From positions 62,001 to 126,000 of the forward strand of contig JARSSM010000001.1 of NCBI GenBank assembly GCA_029624735.1: a DNA stretch of 64,000 bases, written 5' to 3'. Numbering within the stretch: the first letter of the stretch is position 1; each line of letters opens with the position of its first letter. The translations under genes were made by a program, and so were the position numbers. The notes beneath the pieces are model-generated. The model searched no databases, was not told the DNA's origin, and saw only the letters and a program-made list of their open reading frames with translations. Source of the stretch: Defluviicoccus sp. GTDB lineage: Bacteria > Pseudomonadota > Alphaproteobacteria > Rhodospirillales > Defluviicoccaceae. Shown in pieces: positions 16,780-26,228 of this stretch.

Positions 16780-18720
16780 ATGAACATCAAGGGCAACGCC
16801 ATCCTGTGGATCCTGATCGGCATCGTGCTGATCACGCTGTTCAGCCAGGCACAAGGGCCAACGAACCGGCAGAGTGAGCCGCAGCTCGCCTTTTCGGACT
16901 TCCTCGCCAGCATCGAGGCGGGCCAGGTGAAATCGGTCGTGATCCGCGGCCAGGAGATCGCCGGCACCTTCCAGGACGGCCACCCGTTCCGCACCTTCGC
17001 TCCGGAAGGCGCCGATGTCGTCACCCCGCTCAGCGACAAGGACGTCCGCATCAAGGCAGCGCCGCCGCCGGAGCCGGGCATCTTGATGTCGCTGTTCATC
17101 TCCTCGTTCCCGGTGCTGCTCCTGGTCGGCGTGTGGATCTATTTCATGCGCCGCATGCAGGGCGGGCCCGGTGGCGTTCTCGGCTTCGGCAAGAGCCGGG
17201 CGCGGATGCTGCAGCAGGACCAGCGGCGGGTCACCTTTGCCGACGTCGCCGGCATCGAGGAGGCGAAGCAGGAGCTGCAGGAGCTGGTTGAGTTCCTGAA
17301 GGATCCGCAGAAGTTTCAGCGCCTGGGCGGCCGCATACCGAAGGGCTGCCTGCTGGTCGGCCCGCCCGGCACCGGCAAGACGCTGCTGGCGCGCGCGATC
17401 GCGGGCGAGGCCAACGTTCCGTTCTTTACGATCTCCGGCTCGGACTTCGTCGAGATGTTCGTCGGCGTCGGTGCCAGCCGCGTGCGCGACATGTTCGAAC
17501 AGGCCAAGCGGAATGCACCGTGCATCGTCTTTATCGACGAGATCGATGCCGTCGGCCGCCACCGCGGCACCGGCTTGGGCGGCGGCCATGACGAGCGCGA
17601 GCAGACCTTGAACCAGCTGCTGGTCGAGATGGACGGCTTCGAGGCCAACGAGGGCGTGATCCTGATCGCGGCGACCAACCGGCCCGACGTGCTCGATCCG
17701 GCGCTCCTTCGGCCCGGCCGCTTCGACCGCCAGGTGGTCGTCCCCAACCCCGATATCCTGGGCCGCGAGCAGATCCTCAAGGTGCACATGCGCAAGGTGC
17801 CGCTTGCCCCTGATGTCGAGCCGCGGGTGATCGCGCGCGGCACGCCCGGCTTTTCCGGCGCCGATCTCGCCAACCTGGTCAACGAGGCGGCGCTCCTGGC
17901 GGCACGCGCCGGCAAGCGCCTGGTGACGATGGCCGATTTCGAGGCAGCAAAGGACAAGGTGCTGATGGGCGCCGAACGGCGCTCGCTGGTGATGTCTGAG
18001 CACGAGAAAAAGCTCACCGCCTACCACGAGGGCGGCCACGCCCTGGTCAGCCTGAGCGTGCCCGGCTGCGATCCCCTGCACAAGGTGACGATCATCCCGC
18101 GGGGTCGCGCCCTAGGCGTCACCATGAACCTGCCGGAACGCGATCGCTACACGTTCAAGAAGAACGAGATCGAGGCGCGCCTGGCGATGATGTTCGGCGG
18201 CCGGGTCGCCGAGCAGCTCGTGTTCGGTGAGGCCAACGTCACGACCGGAGCCTCCAACGATATCCAGCAGGCGACGGAACTCGCGCGCCGCATGGTCACC
18301 GAGTGGGGCATGAGTGACAAGCTCGGCCGCCTGCGCTACAGCGACAACGAAGAGGAAATCTTCATCGGCCGCTCGATTACGCGCACCCGCAATGTCTCGG
18401 AAGACACGGCGCGGCTCATCGATGGCGAAGTGCGCCAGATCGTCGAAGCCGCCGAAGCGCGCGCCCGACAGGTGCTGACCGACCGCCTCGACGCCCTGCA
18501 CGCGATCGCGGCGGCGCTGCTCGAGTACGAAACTCTCAACGGTGACGATATCGATAACGTCATCCGCGGCGAGCCGATCGACCGCTCGGATGCCTCGGGC
18601 CCGGAAGACCTGACGCCTCCTCCCCGGCGCACATCGGTCCCCTCCGGCGGGCGGGCGCCAAAGCATCCCACCGATACTGCCGGCGAGGCGGGGATGCCTG
18701 GCCTGCAACCGGGGGCCTGA
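16780..18720 (+). CDS. ftsH: ATP-dependent zinc metalloprotease FtsH
   Basis: This membrane-anchored AAA+ protease (646 residues) degrades misfolded or regulatory membrane proteins. It has two N-terminal transmembrane helices (residues 8-25 and about 100-122), Walker A GPPGTGKT at 194-201, Walker B FIDEID at 251-256, the SRH region with [20 protein letters not shown], and a peptidase domain with zinc site HEGGH at 416-420. Most FtsH have HEAGH there; the Gly leaves HExxH intact. The start at 16780 gives the typical membrane anchor; GGAG lies 10 bases upstream. The C-terminal tail is Pro-rich. It is transcribed alone, away from tRNA-Ser. Confidence 0.95.
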   Translation: MNIKGNAILWILIGIVLITLFSQAQGPTNRQSEPQLAFSDFLASIEAGQVKSVVIRGQEIAGTFQDGHPFRTFAPEGADVVTPLSDKDVRIKAAPPPEPGILMSLFISSFPVLLLVGVWIYFMRRMQGGPGGVLGFGKSRARMLQQDQRRVTFADVAGIEEAKQELQELVEFLKDPQKFQRLGGRIPKGCLLVGPPGTGKTLLARAIAGEANVPFFTISGSDFVEMFVGVGASRVRDMFEQAKRNAPCIVFIDEIDAVGRHRGTGLGGGHDEREQTLNQLLVEMDGFEANEGVILIAATNRPDVLDPALLRPGRFDRQVVVPNPDILGREQILKVHMRKVPLAPDVEPRVIARGTPGFSGADLANLVNEAALLAARAGKRLVTMADFEAAKDKVLMGAERRSLVMSEHEKKLTAYHEGGHALVSLSVPGCDPLHKVTIIPRGRALGVTMNLPERDRYTFKKNEIEARLAMMFGGRVAEQLVFGEANVTTGASNDIQQATELARRMVTEWGMSDKLGRLRYSDNEEEIFIGRSITRTRNVSEDTARLIDGEVRQIVEAAEARARQVLTDRLDALHAIAAALLEYETLNGDDIDNVIRGEPIDRSDASGPEDLTPPPRRTSVPSGGRAPKHPTDTAGEAGMPGLQPGA

Positions 18721-18800
18721 AGACCTCTCCTCAACGGGGCGACGGTGATCCCACCGTCGCCGCAGACACGCTGTGATCAAGCTGAAAAGGGTTATTGGCG

Positions 18801-19472
18801 ATGACACCCAACCGCGAAATCCGCGTCTGGGACCTGCCTGTGCGGGTCTTTCACTGGCTGCTGGTGGGGCTTGTCACGGTCAGTGTCATCACTGGCAACA
18901 TCGGTGGCGTCTGGGAGATGGAGCTGCACCTCGTGACGGGTTCCGCCGTGCTGGCGCTCATTCTCTTTCGCGCCGCCTGGGGGCTGGTCGGCAGCTCAAC
19001 CGCCCGCTTCTCTGACTTCGTGCGCGGGCCCAAGGCGGTGATCGGTTACCTCCTCGGCCTCCTGGCGGGGCGGAAGGCGACGGTCCTGGGCCACAACCCG
19101 CTCGGCGGCTGGTCGGTCGTGGCGATGCTGTCGTCGCTCGCGTTGCAGGCCATCACCGGCCTGTTTGCCAATGACGACGTTCTGACCAAGGGGCCGCTTG
19201 CAAAGTTCGTCACCAAGCGGATGAGCGACCTCATTACCGAGGTCCATGAGGTGAATGCGAACCTGCTCTACATCCTGATCGCTTTTCACCTCGCCGCTGT
19301 TCTCGGCTACTACTTCTTCAAGCGGGAGAACCTGGTGCGGCCGATGATCACCGGCAGCAAGTCCTTGCCGGCCGACAGCGATGTGGCAACACCGCGGCTG
19401 GCGAGCCCATGGTTGGCACTGGTTCTCGCCCTTGCCGCGGCGTCGATCGTCTGGCGGGCGGTGACGCTGTAG
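18801..19472 (+). CDS. Cytochrome b561-type (Ni,Fe-hydrogenase/thiosulfate reductase-like) membrane protein
   Basis: The product is 223 residues with four to five transmembrane helices. The opening IRVWDLPVRVFHWLLVG has the conserved His of the first helix, and later helices contribute other His ligands (ELHLVTGSAVLALILFRAAW; LLYILIAFHLAAVLGYYFF), so it should bind two haems b and pass electrons between quinone and a periplasmic partner. The ATG at 18801 follows AAAAGGG by about nine bases; a TTG two codons upstream is possible. It is convergent with the cytochrome c' gene, and together they could form a small electron-transfer pair. Confidence 0.88.
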   Translation: MTPNREIRVWDLPVRVFHWLLVGLVTVSVITGNIGGVWEMELHLVTGSAVLALILFRAAWGLVGSSTARFSDFVRGPKAVIGYLLGLLAGRKATVLGHNPLGGWSVVAMLSSLALQAITGLFANDDVLTKGPLAKFVTKRMSDLITEVHEVNANLLYILIAFHLAAVLGYYFFKRENLVRPMITGSKSLPADSDVATPRLASPWLALVLALAAASIVWRAVTL

Positions 19473-19524
19473 CGGCAGCCTTCTTGCGGCTCCAGCGCGG
19501 TACGCCCGTCCGGCTCCGCGCGCC

Positions 19525-19980
19525 CTACTTGCGCTTGAAGTCGTCGTGGCAGGCCTTGCAGGTCTTGACGAACGCTCCGAACGCCGGTGCCAATGCGCTC
19601 GGCTTAGGGTCCGCCGCGTAGGCCTTCGCCAGGGCGTCGGACGCATCCTGCATCGCGACCATCTGCTTCTTGAACGCGTCAGGCTTCTCCCAGATCGCCG
19701 GCTGGGCCCAGGTTTCGACGCTGCCCTTGGCCGAGTCCGGTGGGAAGACGTTCGCCGCCATTGGGGCGAGTCCTTCGATCGCCGCGACATGGCCCTTGGC
19801 ATCGGCGGCCATGGGAACTTCTTCTTTGACAAGCGCTGCCAGCGCCTTCGTGTGACCGCCCAGCGCCTCCATCACCGACTGGCGATAGGTGATCATGGCG
19901 TCGCTGGCCGACGCGTCAGTGACGAGGGCACCCAAGAACACGCCAGCGAGCGCGGCTGTGATTCGGAAACGGCAATGCAT
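19525..19980 (-). CDS. Cytochrome c' (c556-like)
   Basis: The periplasmic four-helix-bundle cytochrome has 151 residues. A signal peptide ends ALVTDASA. The mature part begins with YRQSVMEALGGHTKALAALV and ends with the C-terminal haem site CKACHDDFKRK, the hallmark position for cytochrome c'. An AGE or similar NO-sensing function is possible because family members bind NO. The ATG at 19980 is preceded by GGAGAGGACCGG; the longer reading from 20007 would start before that site. It is convergent with the cytochrome b561 gene. Confidence 0.9.
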   Translation of the reverse strand: MHCRFRITAALAGVFLGALVTDASASDAMITYRQSVMEALGGHTKALAALVKEEVPMAADAKGHVAAIEGLAPMAANVFPPDSAKGSVETWAQPAIWEKPDAFKKQMVAMQDASDALAKAYAADPKPSALAPAFGAFVKTCKACHDDFKRK

Positions 19981-20178
19981 CCGGTCCTCTCCTTGCACAG
20001 AAACCACGTACCTGCGGCGGGCGCCGCGGTCCGGACTATCCCATACCAGATCGGCCCGTTCACGTGAATCCTTGGCAGCGCCGCAGGTCGCACCCGCGAC
20101 AGAGTTTCCACCGGCCCCTTAATCGCCTATTGTGAGCCTGGACAATTGAAGCCGTGGCTGACCGGAAACGACGAACCG

Positions 20179-20772
20179 ATGGATACGATCACGAGTACGC
20201 GCTCGCTGTGCGTCTTTTGCGGTTCGCGGGAGGGGAGTGACCCGGCCTATCGCGAGGCAGCAATCCGGCTTGGCGTGCTGATGGCCAGGCGCGGCGTCCG
20301 GCTCATTTACGGCGGCGGTTCGATCGGCCTGATGGGCGTCGTTGCCGATGCCGTCCTGGCGGAGGGCGGCGAAGCGGTCGGCGTGATCCCGGATTTTCTC
20401 ATGCGCTCCGAGCATGGCCACCGCCGCCTGACCGAGCAGATCATCACCGGCAGCATGCACGATCGCAAACGGCGGATGTTCGAGCTCGCCGATGCGTTTT
20501 GCGTCATGCCGGGTGGCCTCGGCACGCTCGACGAGACGTTCGAGATCCTCACCTGGAAGCAGATCCGCCTGCACGAGCTGCCGATCATCGTTCTCGACAT
20601 CGCCGGCTATTGGCAGCCTCTGCAAGCGATGCTCGCCAAGGTCATCAGCGCCGGCTTTGCTGACGCCTCGATCCTCGATCTTGTCACCGTCGCGAACTCC
20701 CCTGACGACGTCCTGGACACGATCGCGACCGCGCCTTCGGTCAAGGAAGGGGTGGTGACAAGCCACCTGTAG
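20179..20772 (+). CDS. LOG-family nucleotide 5'-monophosphate phosphoribohydrolase (TIGR00730)
   Basis: The soluble Rossmann-like enzyme has 197 residues. Family signature PGGLGTLDE is present ([19 protein letters not shown]), with upstream R-K (DRKRRMFE) and substrate-binding [12 protein letters not shown] enzymes hydrolyse cytokinin ribotides or AMP to free base and ribose 5-phosphate; in bacteria the substrate is often unknown. The ATG at 20179 was chosen. The frame is open upstream with a TTG at 20146, and no strong ribosome-binding site separates the two. It is upstream of icd, with a 180-base gap. Confidence 0.9.
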   Translation: MDTITSTRSLCVFCGSREGSDPAYREAAIRLGVLMARRGVRLIYGGGSIGLMGVVADAVLAEGGEAVGVIPDFLMRSEHGHRRLTEQIITGSMHDRKRRMFELADAFCVMPGGLGTLDETFEILTWKQIRLHELPIIVLDIAGYWQPLQAMLAKVISAGFADASILDLVTVANSPDDVLDTIATAPSVKEGVVTSHL

Positions 20773-20951
20773 CGGGCCGCGGCCGGCGGCCGTCCCGTCA
20801 CCATCGCGCATTTGCCCCCGTTCGCGTTCTTGCCAAAGCGGCGGCCGCTGCTTACGGTGCCGGTCCTCATGGTTTTGCTTGCAAGAACAAACCTAAGCGC
20901 AGCTGTCCGGTGTCGGGTGCGGTAGCGCGGTTGCTCGCTGGAGGAGTAGGG

Positions 20952-22172
20952 ATGCCGAAAATCAAGGTTGTCAATCCGATCGTCGAACTCGATGGCGACG
21001 AGATGACCCGCATCATCTGGGGGTTCATCAAGGAAAAGCTGATCCTTCCCTATCTCGACGTCGACCTCAAATACTACGACCTTGGCATCGAATACCGCGA
21101 CCGCACCGGCGATCAGGTCACCGTCGACTCGGCAAATGCCATCCTCAAGTACGGCGTCGGCGTGAAATGCGCCACCATCACGCCGGACGAGGCGCGGGTG
21201 AAGGAATTCAACCTGCAAAAAATGTGGAAGTCGCCGAACGGGACCATCCGCAACATCCTCGGCGGCACCGTGTTTCGCCAGCCGATCATCTGCAAGAACG
21301 TGCCGCGGCTGGTGCCGGGCTGGACACACCCGATCGTCATCGGCCGCCATGCCTTCGGTGATCAGTACCGGGCAACCGATTTCGTCGTGCCGGCAGCGGG
21401 CAAGCTGACGCTTCGCTGGCAGGCAAGTGAGGGCGGGGCGGTCATCGAACACGACGTGTTCGATTTCCCCGGCGGCGGCGTCGCGATGGGCATGTACAAC
21501 GTCGATGAATCGATCCGCGGTTTCGCCCGGGCGTCGCTGAACTACGGCCTTGACCTCGGCTGGCCGGTCTATCTCTCGACCAAGAACACGATCCTCAAGG
21601 CCTACGACGGCCGTTTCAAGGACATCTTCCAGGAGGTGTACGAGGCCGAGTTCAAGGACCGCTTCAAGGCCAAGGGGATCGTCTACGAGCACCGCCTGAT
21701 CGACGACATGGTCGCCTCGGCGCTGAAATGGGAAGGCAGCTTCGTCTGGGCGTGCAAGAACTACGACGGCGACGTCCAGTCCGACATGGTGGCGCAGGGC
21801 TTCGGCTCGCTCGGCCTGATGACCTCGGTGCTGATGACGCCGGACGGCAAGACCGTCGAGGCGGAAGCCGCGCACGGCACCGTGACCCGCCATTACCGCA
21901 TGCATCAGCAGGGCAAGCCGACGTCGACCAACCCGATCGCCTCCATCTTCGCCTGGACCCGCGGCCTGCACTATCGTGGCACCTTCGACGGCACGCCCGA
22001 CGTGGCGCGCTTTGCCAATGAACTTGAAAAGGTATGCGTTGATACGGTCGAAAGTGGCTCGATGACCAAGGATCTGGCGCTCCTGGTCGGGCCGGAGCAG
22101 CCGTGGTTGACGACCGAACATTTCCTCGACACCCTTGACCGCAACCTCAAGACGGCGATGGCGAAGTGGTAA
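20952..22172 (+). CDS. icd: NADP-dependent isocitrate dehydrogenase
   Basis: The cytosolic homodimeric enzyme (406 residues) oxidises isocitrate to 2-oxoglutarate in the TCA cycle. The N-terminus ([19 protein letters not shown]) and the substrate region ([20 protein letters not shown]) are typical of the eukaryote-like type II IDH found in alphaproteobacteria. Also present are Mg-binding [15 protein letters not shown] and the NADP region [13 protein letters not shown]. The ATG at 20952 follows GGAGGAGTAGGG, so the upstream start at 20910 was rejected. A GC hairpin with T-tract follows at 22251-22286. Confidence 0.97.
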   Translation: MPKIKVVNPIVELDGDEMTRIIWGFIKEKLILPYLDVDLKYYDLGIEYRDRTGDQVTVDSANAILKYGVGVKCATITPDEARVKEFNLQKMWKSPNGTIRNILGGTVFRQPIICKNVPRLVPGWTHPIVIGRHAFGDQYRATDFVVPAAGKLTLRWQASEGGAVIEHDVFDFPGGGVAMGMYNVDESIRGFARASLNYGLDLGWPVYLSTKNTILKAYDGRFKDIFQEVYEAEFKDRFKAKGIVYEHRLIDDMVASALKWEGSFVWACKNYDGDVQSDMVAQGFGSLGLMTSVLMTPDGKTVEAEAAHGTVTRHYRMHQQGKPTSTNPIASIFAWTRGLHYRGTFDGTPDVARFANELEKVCVDTVESGSMTKDLALLVGPEQPWLTTEHFLDTLDRNLKTAMAKW

Positions 22173-22250
22173 CAGCCGCTGGACAGCGAAGCGGCGCGAA
22201 TACTCCCCGGGCTTGACGGGCACCGGGAAGATTGTTTAACAGGAACGTTC

Positions 22251-22286
22251 GCGAGGCCCTTGCAGCCTGGGGCCTCGCTTTCTTTT
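22251..22286 (+). terminator. Rho-independent terminator after icd
   Basis: Arms GCGAGGCCC (22251-22259) and GGGCCTCGC (22270-22278) enclose ttgcagcctg, followed by tttctttt. It ends icd transcription before rpmB at 22311, whose leader is short. Confidence 0.8.
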
Positions 22287-22310
22287 GGTCGAAGACGGGA
22301 GACACGAGCG

Positions 22311-22595
22311 ATGGGCAGGCGGTGCCCGATTACGGGCAAGGGCGTGCTGGTCGGCAATAACGTCAGCCACGCCAACAACAAGACCAAGCGGCGCTTTCTC
22401 CCCAACCTGCAGCACACGTCGCTGTTCAGCGACGCGCTGGGGCGCAATGTGCGCGTCCGCATCTCCGCCCGCGGGGTAAAGACGATCGAACACGCAGGCG
22501 GCCTCGACGCGTTCCTCAAGGGTGCACGCGATGCCGATCTGCCGCCAGAGTTTCGCCGCCTGAAGCGGCAGGTCAGCGCCGGCAAGACCGCGTAA
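22311..22595 (+). CDS. rpmB: 50S ribosomal protein L28
   Basis: The ribosomal large-subunit protein has 94 residues. The opening [20 protein letters not shown] is diagnostic for L28; [11 protein letters not shown] and [12 protein letters not shown] follow. It is of the Cys-poor type (only one early Cys, so no zinc ribbon). The ATG at 22311 gives the canonical N-terminus; the open frame before it lies in the icd terminator. Confidence 0.97.
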   Translation: MGRRCPITGKGVLVGNNVSHANNKTKRRFLPNLQHTSLFSDALGRNVRVRISARGVKTIEHAGGLDAFLKGARDADLPPEFRRLKRQVSAGKTA

Positions 22596-22655
22596 GCGAA
22601 GCGTGCGCACCACGGGCGCCGTCCGCGAGCGGACTATTGCGAGAAGGACGATGCG

Positions 22656-23078
22656 ATGGGACCGCGCGAAGCCTACCGCTACTGGACCGCGATCCCGACG
22701 CGGTTCAGCGACAACGATATGCTGGGGCATATCAACAACGTCGTCTACTTCCGCTTTTTCGAGACGGTGGTCGTCCAGTTCCTGATCGAGCAGGCGAACC
22801 TCAACTGGCAGACCGATCCGATCGTCCCGTTCGCCATCGACATCCGATGCCGCTTCTGCCGGCCGCTGGCCTACCCGGCGGCGGTTGACGCCGGCCTGGT
22901 GATCGGCACCCTCGGCACGTCGAGCGTCCGCTACGATATCGCCCTCCATGCGGCCGGTGAACCAGCCGCGGCCGCGGTCGGTCACTTCGTGCATGTCTAT
23001 GTCGACCGGCAGACCGAGCGGCCGGTGCCGATCCCGGCGCCGATCCGGGCCGTCTACGAGCGCTTCCTGGCGCCATGA
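22656..23078 (+). CDS. Acyl-CoA thioesterase (4HBT hotdog family)
   Basis: The product is 140 residues with a single hotdog domain. The catalytic segment RFSDNDMLGHINNVVYFRFF has the D-x-x-G-H-x-N-N pattern of 4-hydroxybenzoyl-CoA-type thioesterases, and the remainder forms the expected beta-sheet (FAIDIRCRFCRPL; SVRYDIALHAAGE). It probably hydrolyses a short or aromatic acyl-CoA. It overlaps the panE start by four bases (ATGA), so the two are translationally coupled. Confidence 0.9.
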   Translation: MGPREAYRYWTAIPTRFSDNDMLGHINNVVYFRFFETVVVQFLIEQANLNWQTDPIVPFAIDIRCRFCRPLAYPAAVDAGLVIGTLGTSSVRYDIALHAAGEPAAAAVGHFVHVYVDRQTERPVPIPAPIRAVYERFLAP

Positions 23079-24010
23079 AGATCTTAGTCCTCGGCGCCGG
23101 CGCGACCGGCGGTTACTTCGGCGGCCGGCTGGCAGAGGCCGGGCTTGATGTCCATTTCCTCGTCCGCCCCCGCCGTCAGGCGCAGCTGAAGGGCGATGGC
23201 CTCCGGGTCGAGAGCCCGCTCGGCGCTATTCACCGCGCCGTCGCGACGCTCAGCCGCGATCAGCTGGACGACGGCTTCGATCTGGTCATCCTCGCCTGCA
23301 AGGCGTGGGACCTCGGCGCCGCGATCGAAGCGATCACGCCCGCCATGCGCGGGCAAGCGCGGATCCTGCCGCTCCTGAACGGGCTTGCGCACCTGGGCAC
23401 GCTGGATGCCGCGTTCGGAGGCGAGGCCGTCCTCGGCGGGCTGTGCCAGATCGCGGCGACGCTCACGCCGGAAGGCACGATCCGCCATCTGAACCCGTTC
23501 AGCGCGCTGATCTTCGGCCCCAGGCAGGACAGCCAGCGCCCCTTGTGCGAGGCGCTCGTTGCAGCCAGCGCGGGGGTGCGGTTCGATCTCCGGCTCAGTG
23601 CCGACATCGTCCAGGAGATGTGGGAAAAGTGGGTCCTGATCGCGACGCTGGCCGGGGCCACCTGCCTGCTGCGCGCTCCGATCGGCGCCATCGTCGCCCA
23701 GCCGGACGGTGCCGCCCTCATCGAGGCGATGCTGGCGGAAAGCCAGGCGATCGCTGCCAGCGCCGGCCATGAGCCGCGGGCGAACGTGCTCGCGCGGTTT
23801 CGTGGCTTGTTGACCGAAGCGGGCTCGCCGCTCGCCGCTTCAATGCTGCGCGATGTCGAGGCCGGCAATCCGGTCGAGGTCGATCACATCCTGGGCGACC
23901 TGCTCGGCCGCGCCGATGCAGCCGGGCTCAAGGCGCCGCTGTTGCACGCCGCGCGCTGTCAGTTGGGGATCTTTGAAGCCCAGCGCCGGCTCAGCGCAGG
24001 GTCTCGATAA
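23075..24010 (+). CDS. panE: 2-dehydropantoate 2-reductase-family protein
   Basis: The NADPH-dependent reductase (311 residues) is of the ApbA/PanE fold: N-terminal Rossmann segment KILVLGAGATGGYFGGRLAE, a middle NADP-binding stretch, and the C-terminal helical domain starting near residue 180 (MWEKWVLIATLAGATCLLRA). PanE makes pantoate for coenzyme A. Family members also reduce other 2-ketoacids, so the symbol is by similarity. It overlaps the thioesterase stop (ATGA), and its 3' end overlaps the convergent cytochrome gene by 20 bases. Confidence 0.85.
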   Translation: MKILVLGAGATGGYFGGRLAEAGLDVHFLVRPRRQAQLKGDGLRVESPLGAIHRAVATLSRDQLDDGFDLVILACKAWDLGAAIEAITPAMRGQARILPLLNGLAHLGTLDAAFGGEAVLGGLCQIAATLTPEGTIRHLNPFSALIFGPRQDSQRPLCEALVAASAGVRFDLRLSADIVQEMWEKWVLIATLAGATCLLRAPIGAIVAQPDGAALIEAMLAESQAIAASAGHEPRANVLARFRGLLTEAGSPLAASMLRDVEAGNPVEVDHILGDLLGRADAAGLKAPLLHAARCQLGIFEAQRRLSAGSR

Positions 24011-24350
24011 AGGCGATCAGGTCCGCGATTTCCCGCTGGGTGAGGGAAAGATCCGGCATGCCGCCATGCGGCACGGTCAGGAAGGCGGCGAGCGCGTTGG
24101 CGTCGTAGTGCGGCCGGCGCGCCAGCGCCGCGAGCGGGATCGCCGCATCCGAGGTCTCCACCGCGCCATCGATCAGGTGGCAGCCGGCACACCAGCGCTC
24201 CGCGATTGCCTTGCCCGCAACCGGGTCGCCGGCCGGATCGGCGCGCGCGGGCACGGTGAGCCCGCCGCCAACGATCGCGCCAACGACAGCCGCCGCGACA
24301 AGCCGCGTAAGCCGGAGCCCGCTCGCTTTGAGGGATGCTGGAAGGGACAT
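23991..24350 (-). CDS. Small class I cytochrome c
   Basis: The periplasmic monohaem protein has 119 residues. A long signal peptide (RLVAAAVVGAIVGGGLTVPA) is followed by the haem site CAGCH and, 50-60 residues on, the axial Met segment GGMPDLSLTQREIADLIAFI, which is a normal class I layout. It overlaps panE at its 3' end on the opposite strand by 20 bases and stands alone on its strand. Confidence 0.9.
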   Translation of the reverse strand: MSLPASLKASGLRLTRLVAAAVVGAIVGGGLTVPARADPAGDPVAGKAIAERWCAGCHLIDGAVETSDAAIPLAALARRPHYDANALAAFLTVPHGGMPDLSLTQREIADLIAFIETLR

Positions 24351-24420
24351 GATCGCCGCGGCAAATGTGATCGCACCTATCCTTCACTGCGTACCACTGC
24401 TATCAGGAAATGGCAAACCG

Positions 24421-25170
24421 ATGAACGCCACCACGCCCCCCACCGCAGCCGTCATCGTCATCGGCAACGAAGTGCTGTCCGGCCGCACGCAGGACCGCAA
24501 CCTGGTCTTTCTCGCCGAACGGCTGGCGGCGCTCGGTATCCCGGTTGCAGAAGCACGTGTGATTCGCGACGAGGAGGCGGCGATCATCGCCGCTGTCGAT
24601 ATTTGTCGCGCAACGTATACTTATGTCTTCACGACCGGCGGGATCGGGCCGACACATGACGACATCACGTCGGCCGCAATCGCGCGCGCCTTCGGCGTGC
24701 CGCTCTTGCGTGATCCGCGCGCGGTCGGGCTGTTGCAGCAGCACTATGCGACCGATCAGCTCAACGAGGCGCGCCTGAAGATGGCCAACATCCCGCAAGG
24801 CGCGGACCTGCTCGACAACCCGGTCAGCCGGGCGCCTGGCTTCCGCCTGGGCAACGTGTTCGTGCTGCCCGGCGTGCCGGCGATCATGCGGGCGATGTTC
24901 GACGGCCTGGCGCCGACGCTCAAGGGCGGGCCGCCGGTGCTTTCGCGGACGATCTCCGCCTTTACAACCGAAGGCACGATCGCGCAACCCTTGGGCGAGA
25001 TCCAGGCCGAGCACCCGGCGGTCGAGATCGGCAGCTACCCGTTCGTCCGCGCCGGCCGCTTAGGCGTCAGCCTGGTGGTGCGCGCGACCGACCGCGCGGC
25101 CGTGGCGGCGGCGGGCCAAGCCGTCAGCGCCATGCTCGTGCAAGCCGGCGCCGAACCGATCGAGGAGTGA
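24421..25170 (+). CDS. CinA-like/MoaB-type molybdopterin-binding protein
   Basis: The product is 249 residues with a MoCF_biosynth domain: VIVIGNEVLSGRTQDRNLVF at the N-terminus and the characteristic TTGGIGPTHDDIT followed by FVLPGVPAIMRAMFD. It has the N-terminal part of CinA (FAD/NMN-pyrophosphatase or MoaB-like), but lacks the C-terminal amidase domain of full CinA, so a competence role is unlikely. The ATG at 24421 was chosen as the first Met after which the domain begins. It is followed by the two-helix protein, three bases beyond its stop. Confidence 0.88.
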   Translation: MNATTPPTAAVIVIGNEVLSGRTQDRNLVFLAERLAALGIPVAEARVIRDEEAAIIAAVDICRATYTYVFTTGGIGPTHDDITSAAIARAFGVPLLRDPRAVGLLQQHYATDQLNEARLKMANIPQGADLLDNPVSRAPGFRLGNVFVLPGVPAIMRAMFDGLAPTLKGGPPVLSRTISAFTTEGTIAQPLGEIQAEHPAVEIGSYPFVRAGRLGVSLVVRATDRAAVAAAGQAVSAMLVQAGAEPIEE

Positions 25171-25172
25171 TC

Positions 25173-25421
25173 ATGCCCGCGCCTTCCCCCTACGCGCCGT
25201 TCGTCAGCTTCCTGCTGAAACACCTGGCGGTCGGCACCGCCGGCGGCCTGCTGCTCGGCGCGCTCCTGCTGGCGATGGACGTGGCCGGCCTGCGGACGAT
25301 GATCCTGGCGTCGCCGGACCGGGGGCTGTTCCTGGCGCTGCTGTTCTTCGGCCTGTGGATCACCTTCGGCTCGCTGGCCATGGCGGTCGGCATCATGCAG
25401 CTCGGCGAGGAGCGCGACTGA
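25173..25421 (+). CDS. Small membrane protein with two transmembrane helices
   Basis: The product is 82 residues. Helices are predicted at about 15-38 (LLKHLAVGTAGGLLLGALLL) and 48-75 (GLFLALLFFGLWITFGSLAM). The tail is acidic and cytoplasmic. GAGGAG, inside the last codons of the preceding gene, is five bases before the ATG at 25173, so the pair is probably cotranscribed. The family is a conserved hypothetical of alphaproteobacteria; no function is claimed. Confidence 0.8.
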   Translation: MPAPSPYAPFVSFLLKHLAVGTAGGLLLGALLLAMDVAGLRTMILASPDRGLFLALLFFGLWITFGSLAMAVGIMQLGEERD

Positions 25422-25442
25422 GCGGCCGAGGGGGGGAGGCAT

Positions 25443-25655
25443 ACCGGAGCTGGCCGAAGGCGGCTCAGGCGTGAGCTCTACGCCGCAGAATTACTCGCCG
25501 CATTCCGCTGGAATGCCGCCCTCAAAGCGCTCTGCCGGCGCCTCATGGAACACGGCAAATCGCCTACGATGGCGCCTAACACCTACGCCGACGAACTCGT
25601 CTTCTTCGCCAAGTCCGTCGTCGCTCGCGGAACCCCTCGAAGCGAAAAAAGCCGC
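25443..25655 (+). pseudogene. IS110/IS1111-family transposase, C-terminal remnant
   Basis: One open frame reads GRRLRRELYAAELLAAFRWN, then ALKALCRRLMEHGKSP, then FFAKSVVARGTP. This matches the C-terminal helix pattern of IS110-type transposases (GRxxxRRALYMAA...NPALKAFYxRLRxxGK...AxxxARKL...GTPW). The N-terminus, the DEDD catalytic part and the element ends are missing. It marks the left edge of the AT-richer island, so the junction at about 25430 is an old insertion or recombination point. Confidence 0.6.
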
Positions 25656-25699
25656 CCAGGCATATTTTCTACTACGCGGGACCGCACACCCCCTGTAGA

Positions 25700-26197
25700 T
25701 CAAGAAACCGCACGCTGCTCAGAAAAGGTTCCAGTCCTCGGATCCTTTCTAACCGCCTCACCCCCGAATATACGACCGTTCATTACCACGTAAACACCCA
25801 CTGCTGCCAGTTGAGCTACCCCAATTGCACACCCAACGTTAAATGCCGGCTCTGCTGGGAAAAACGAATATGGTCGAAGTGCGCCCGTCAGGACCACGAT
25901 CTTTGTTGTGACAACCTCAGACAAATAGGCAGCAGTCTCCGCCATCCGGCTGGTACCGTGGGTAATCACTATCCTGTCCTCCGGTGCGCTAATCACCGCC
26001 TCCGCTATCTTGACCTGCTCGTCCCTCGAAAGCTCTAAACTATCTCTCAGCATCAATTCCTGCACCTGTACGTCCGCTACATTGCAGTCTTGCAGTATCT
26101 TCGGAACGTGACTTTCGCCCGAAAATGTAAGTACCTCTCCAATCGGATCATGGATTTTGTCCAACGTACCCCCTGTAACAATAATTCTTATCGCCAT
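25700..26197 (-). CDS. Minimal asparaginase-fold protein
   Basis: The product is 165 residues, half the length of ordinary type I/II L-asparaginases and covering only the N-terminal catalytic domain. TGGTL (residues 8-12) supplies the first catalytic Thr, THGT is at 79-82, and TGALRP at 104-109 replaces TGAMRP. In active asparaginases THGTD follows; here Asp is replaced by Ser (THGTSRMAET), so activity is uncertain. AAGGAA lies 13 bases before the ATG. It is the last gene of the four-gene operon, 31 bases after the PIN-like gene. It could be an effector, sensor or nucleotide-like ligand binder; this is not established. Confidence 0.75.
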   Translation of the reverse strand: MAIRIIVTGGTLDKIHDPIGEVLTFSGESHVPKILQDCNVADVQVQELMLRDSLELSRDEQVKIAEAVISAPEDRIVITHGTSRMAETAAYLSEVVTTKIVVLTGALRPYSFFPAEPAFNVGCAIGVAQLAAVGVYVVMNGRIFGGEAVRKDPRTGTFSEQRAVS

Positions 26198-26228
26198 GGC
26201 CTACAGTTCCTTACTCTTTCAACAAAGC

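Noticed and set aside
16621..18081. 486-codon open frame opposite ftsH
   Set aside because: Antisense shadow; the ftsH frame carries Walker A, Walker B and zinc motifs.
20607..22223. 538-codon open frame opposite icd
   Set aside because: Antisense shadow; the icd frame is unmistakable.
24421..25170. Full CinA competence protein
   Set aside because: The C-terminal amidase domain is absent; only the MoaB-like domain is present.
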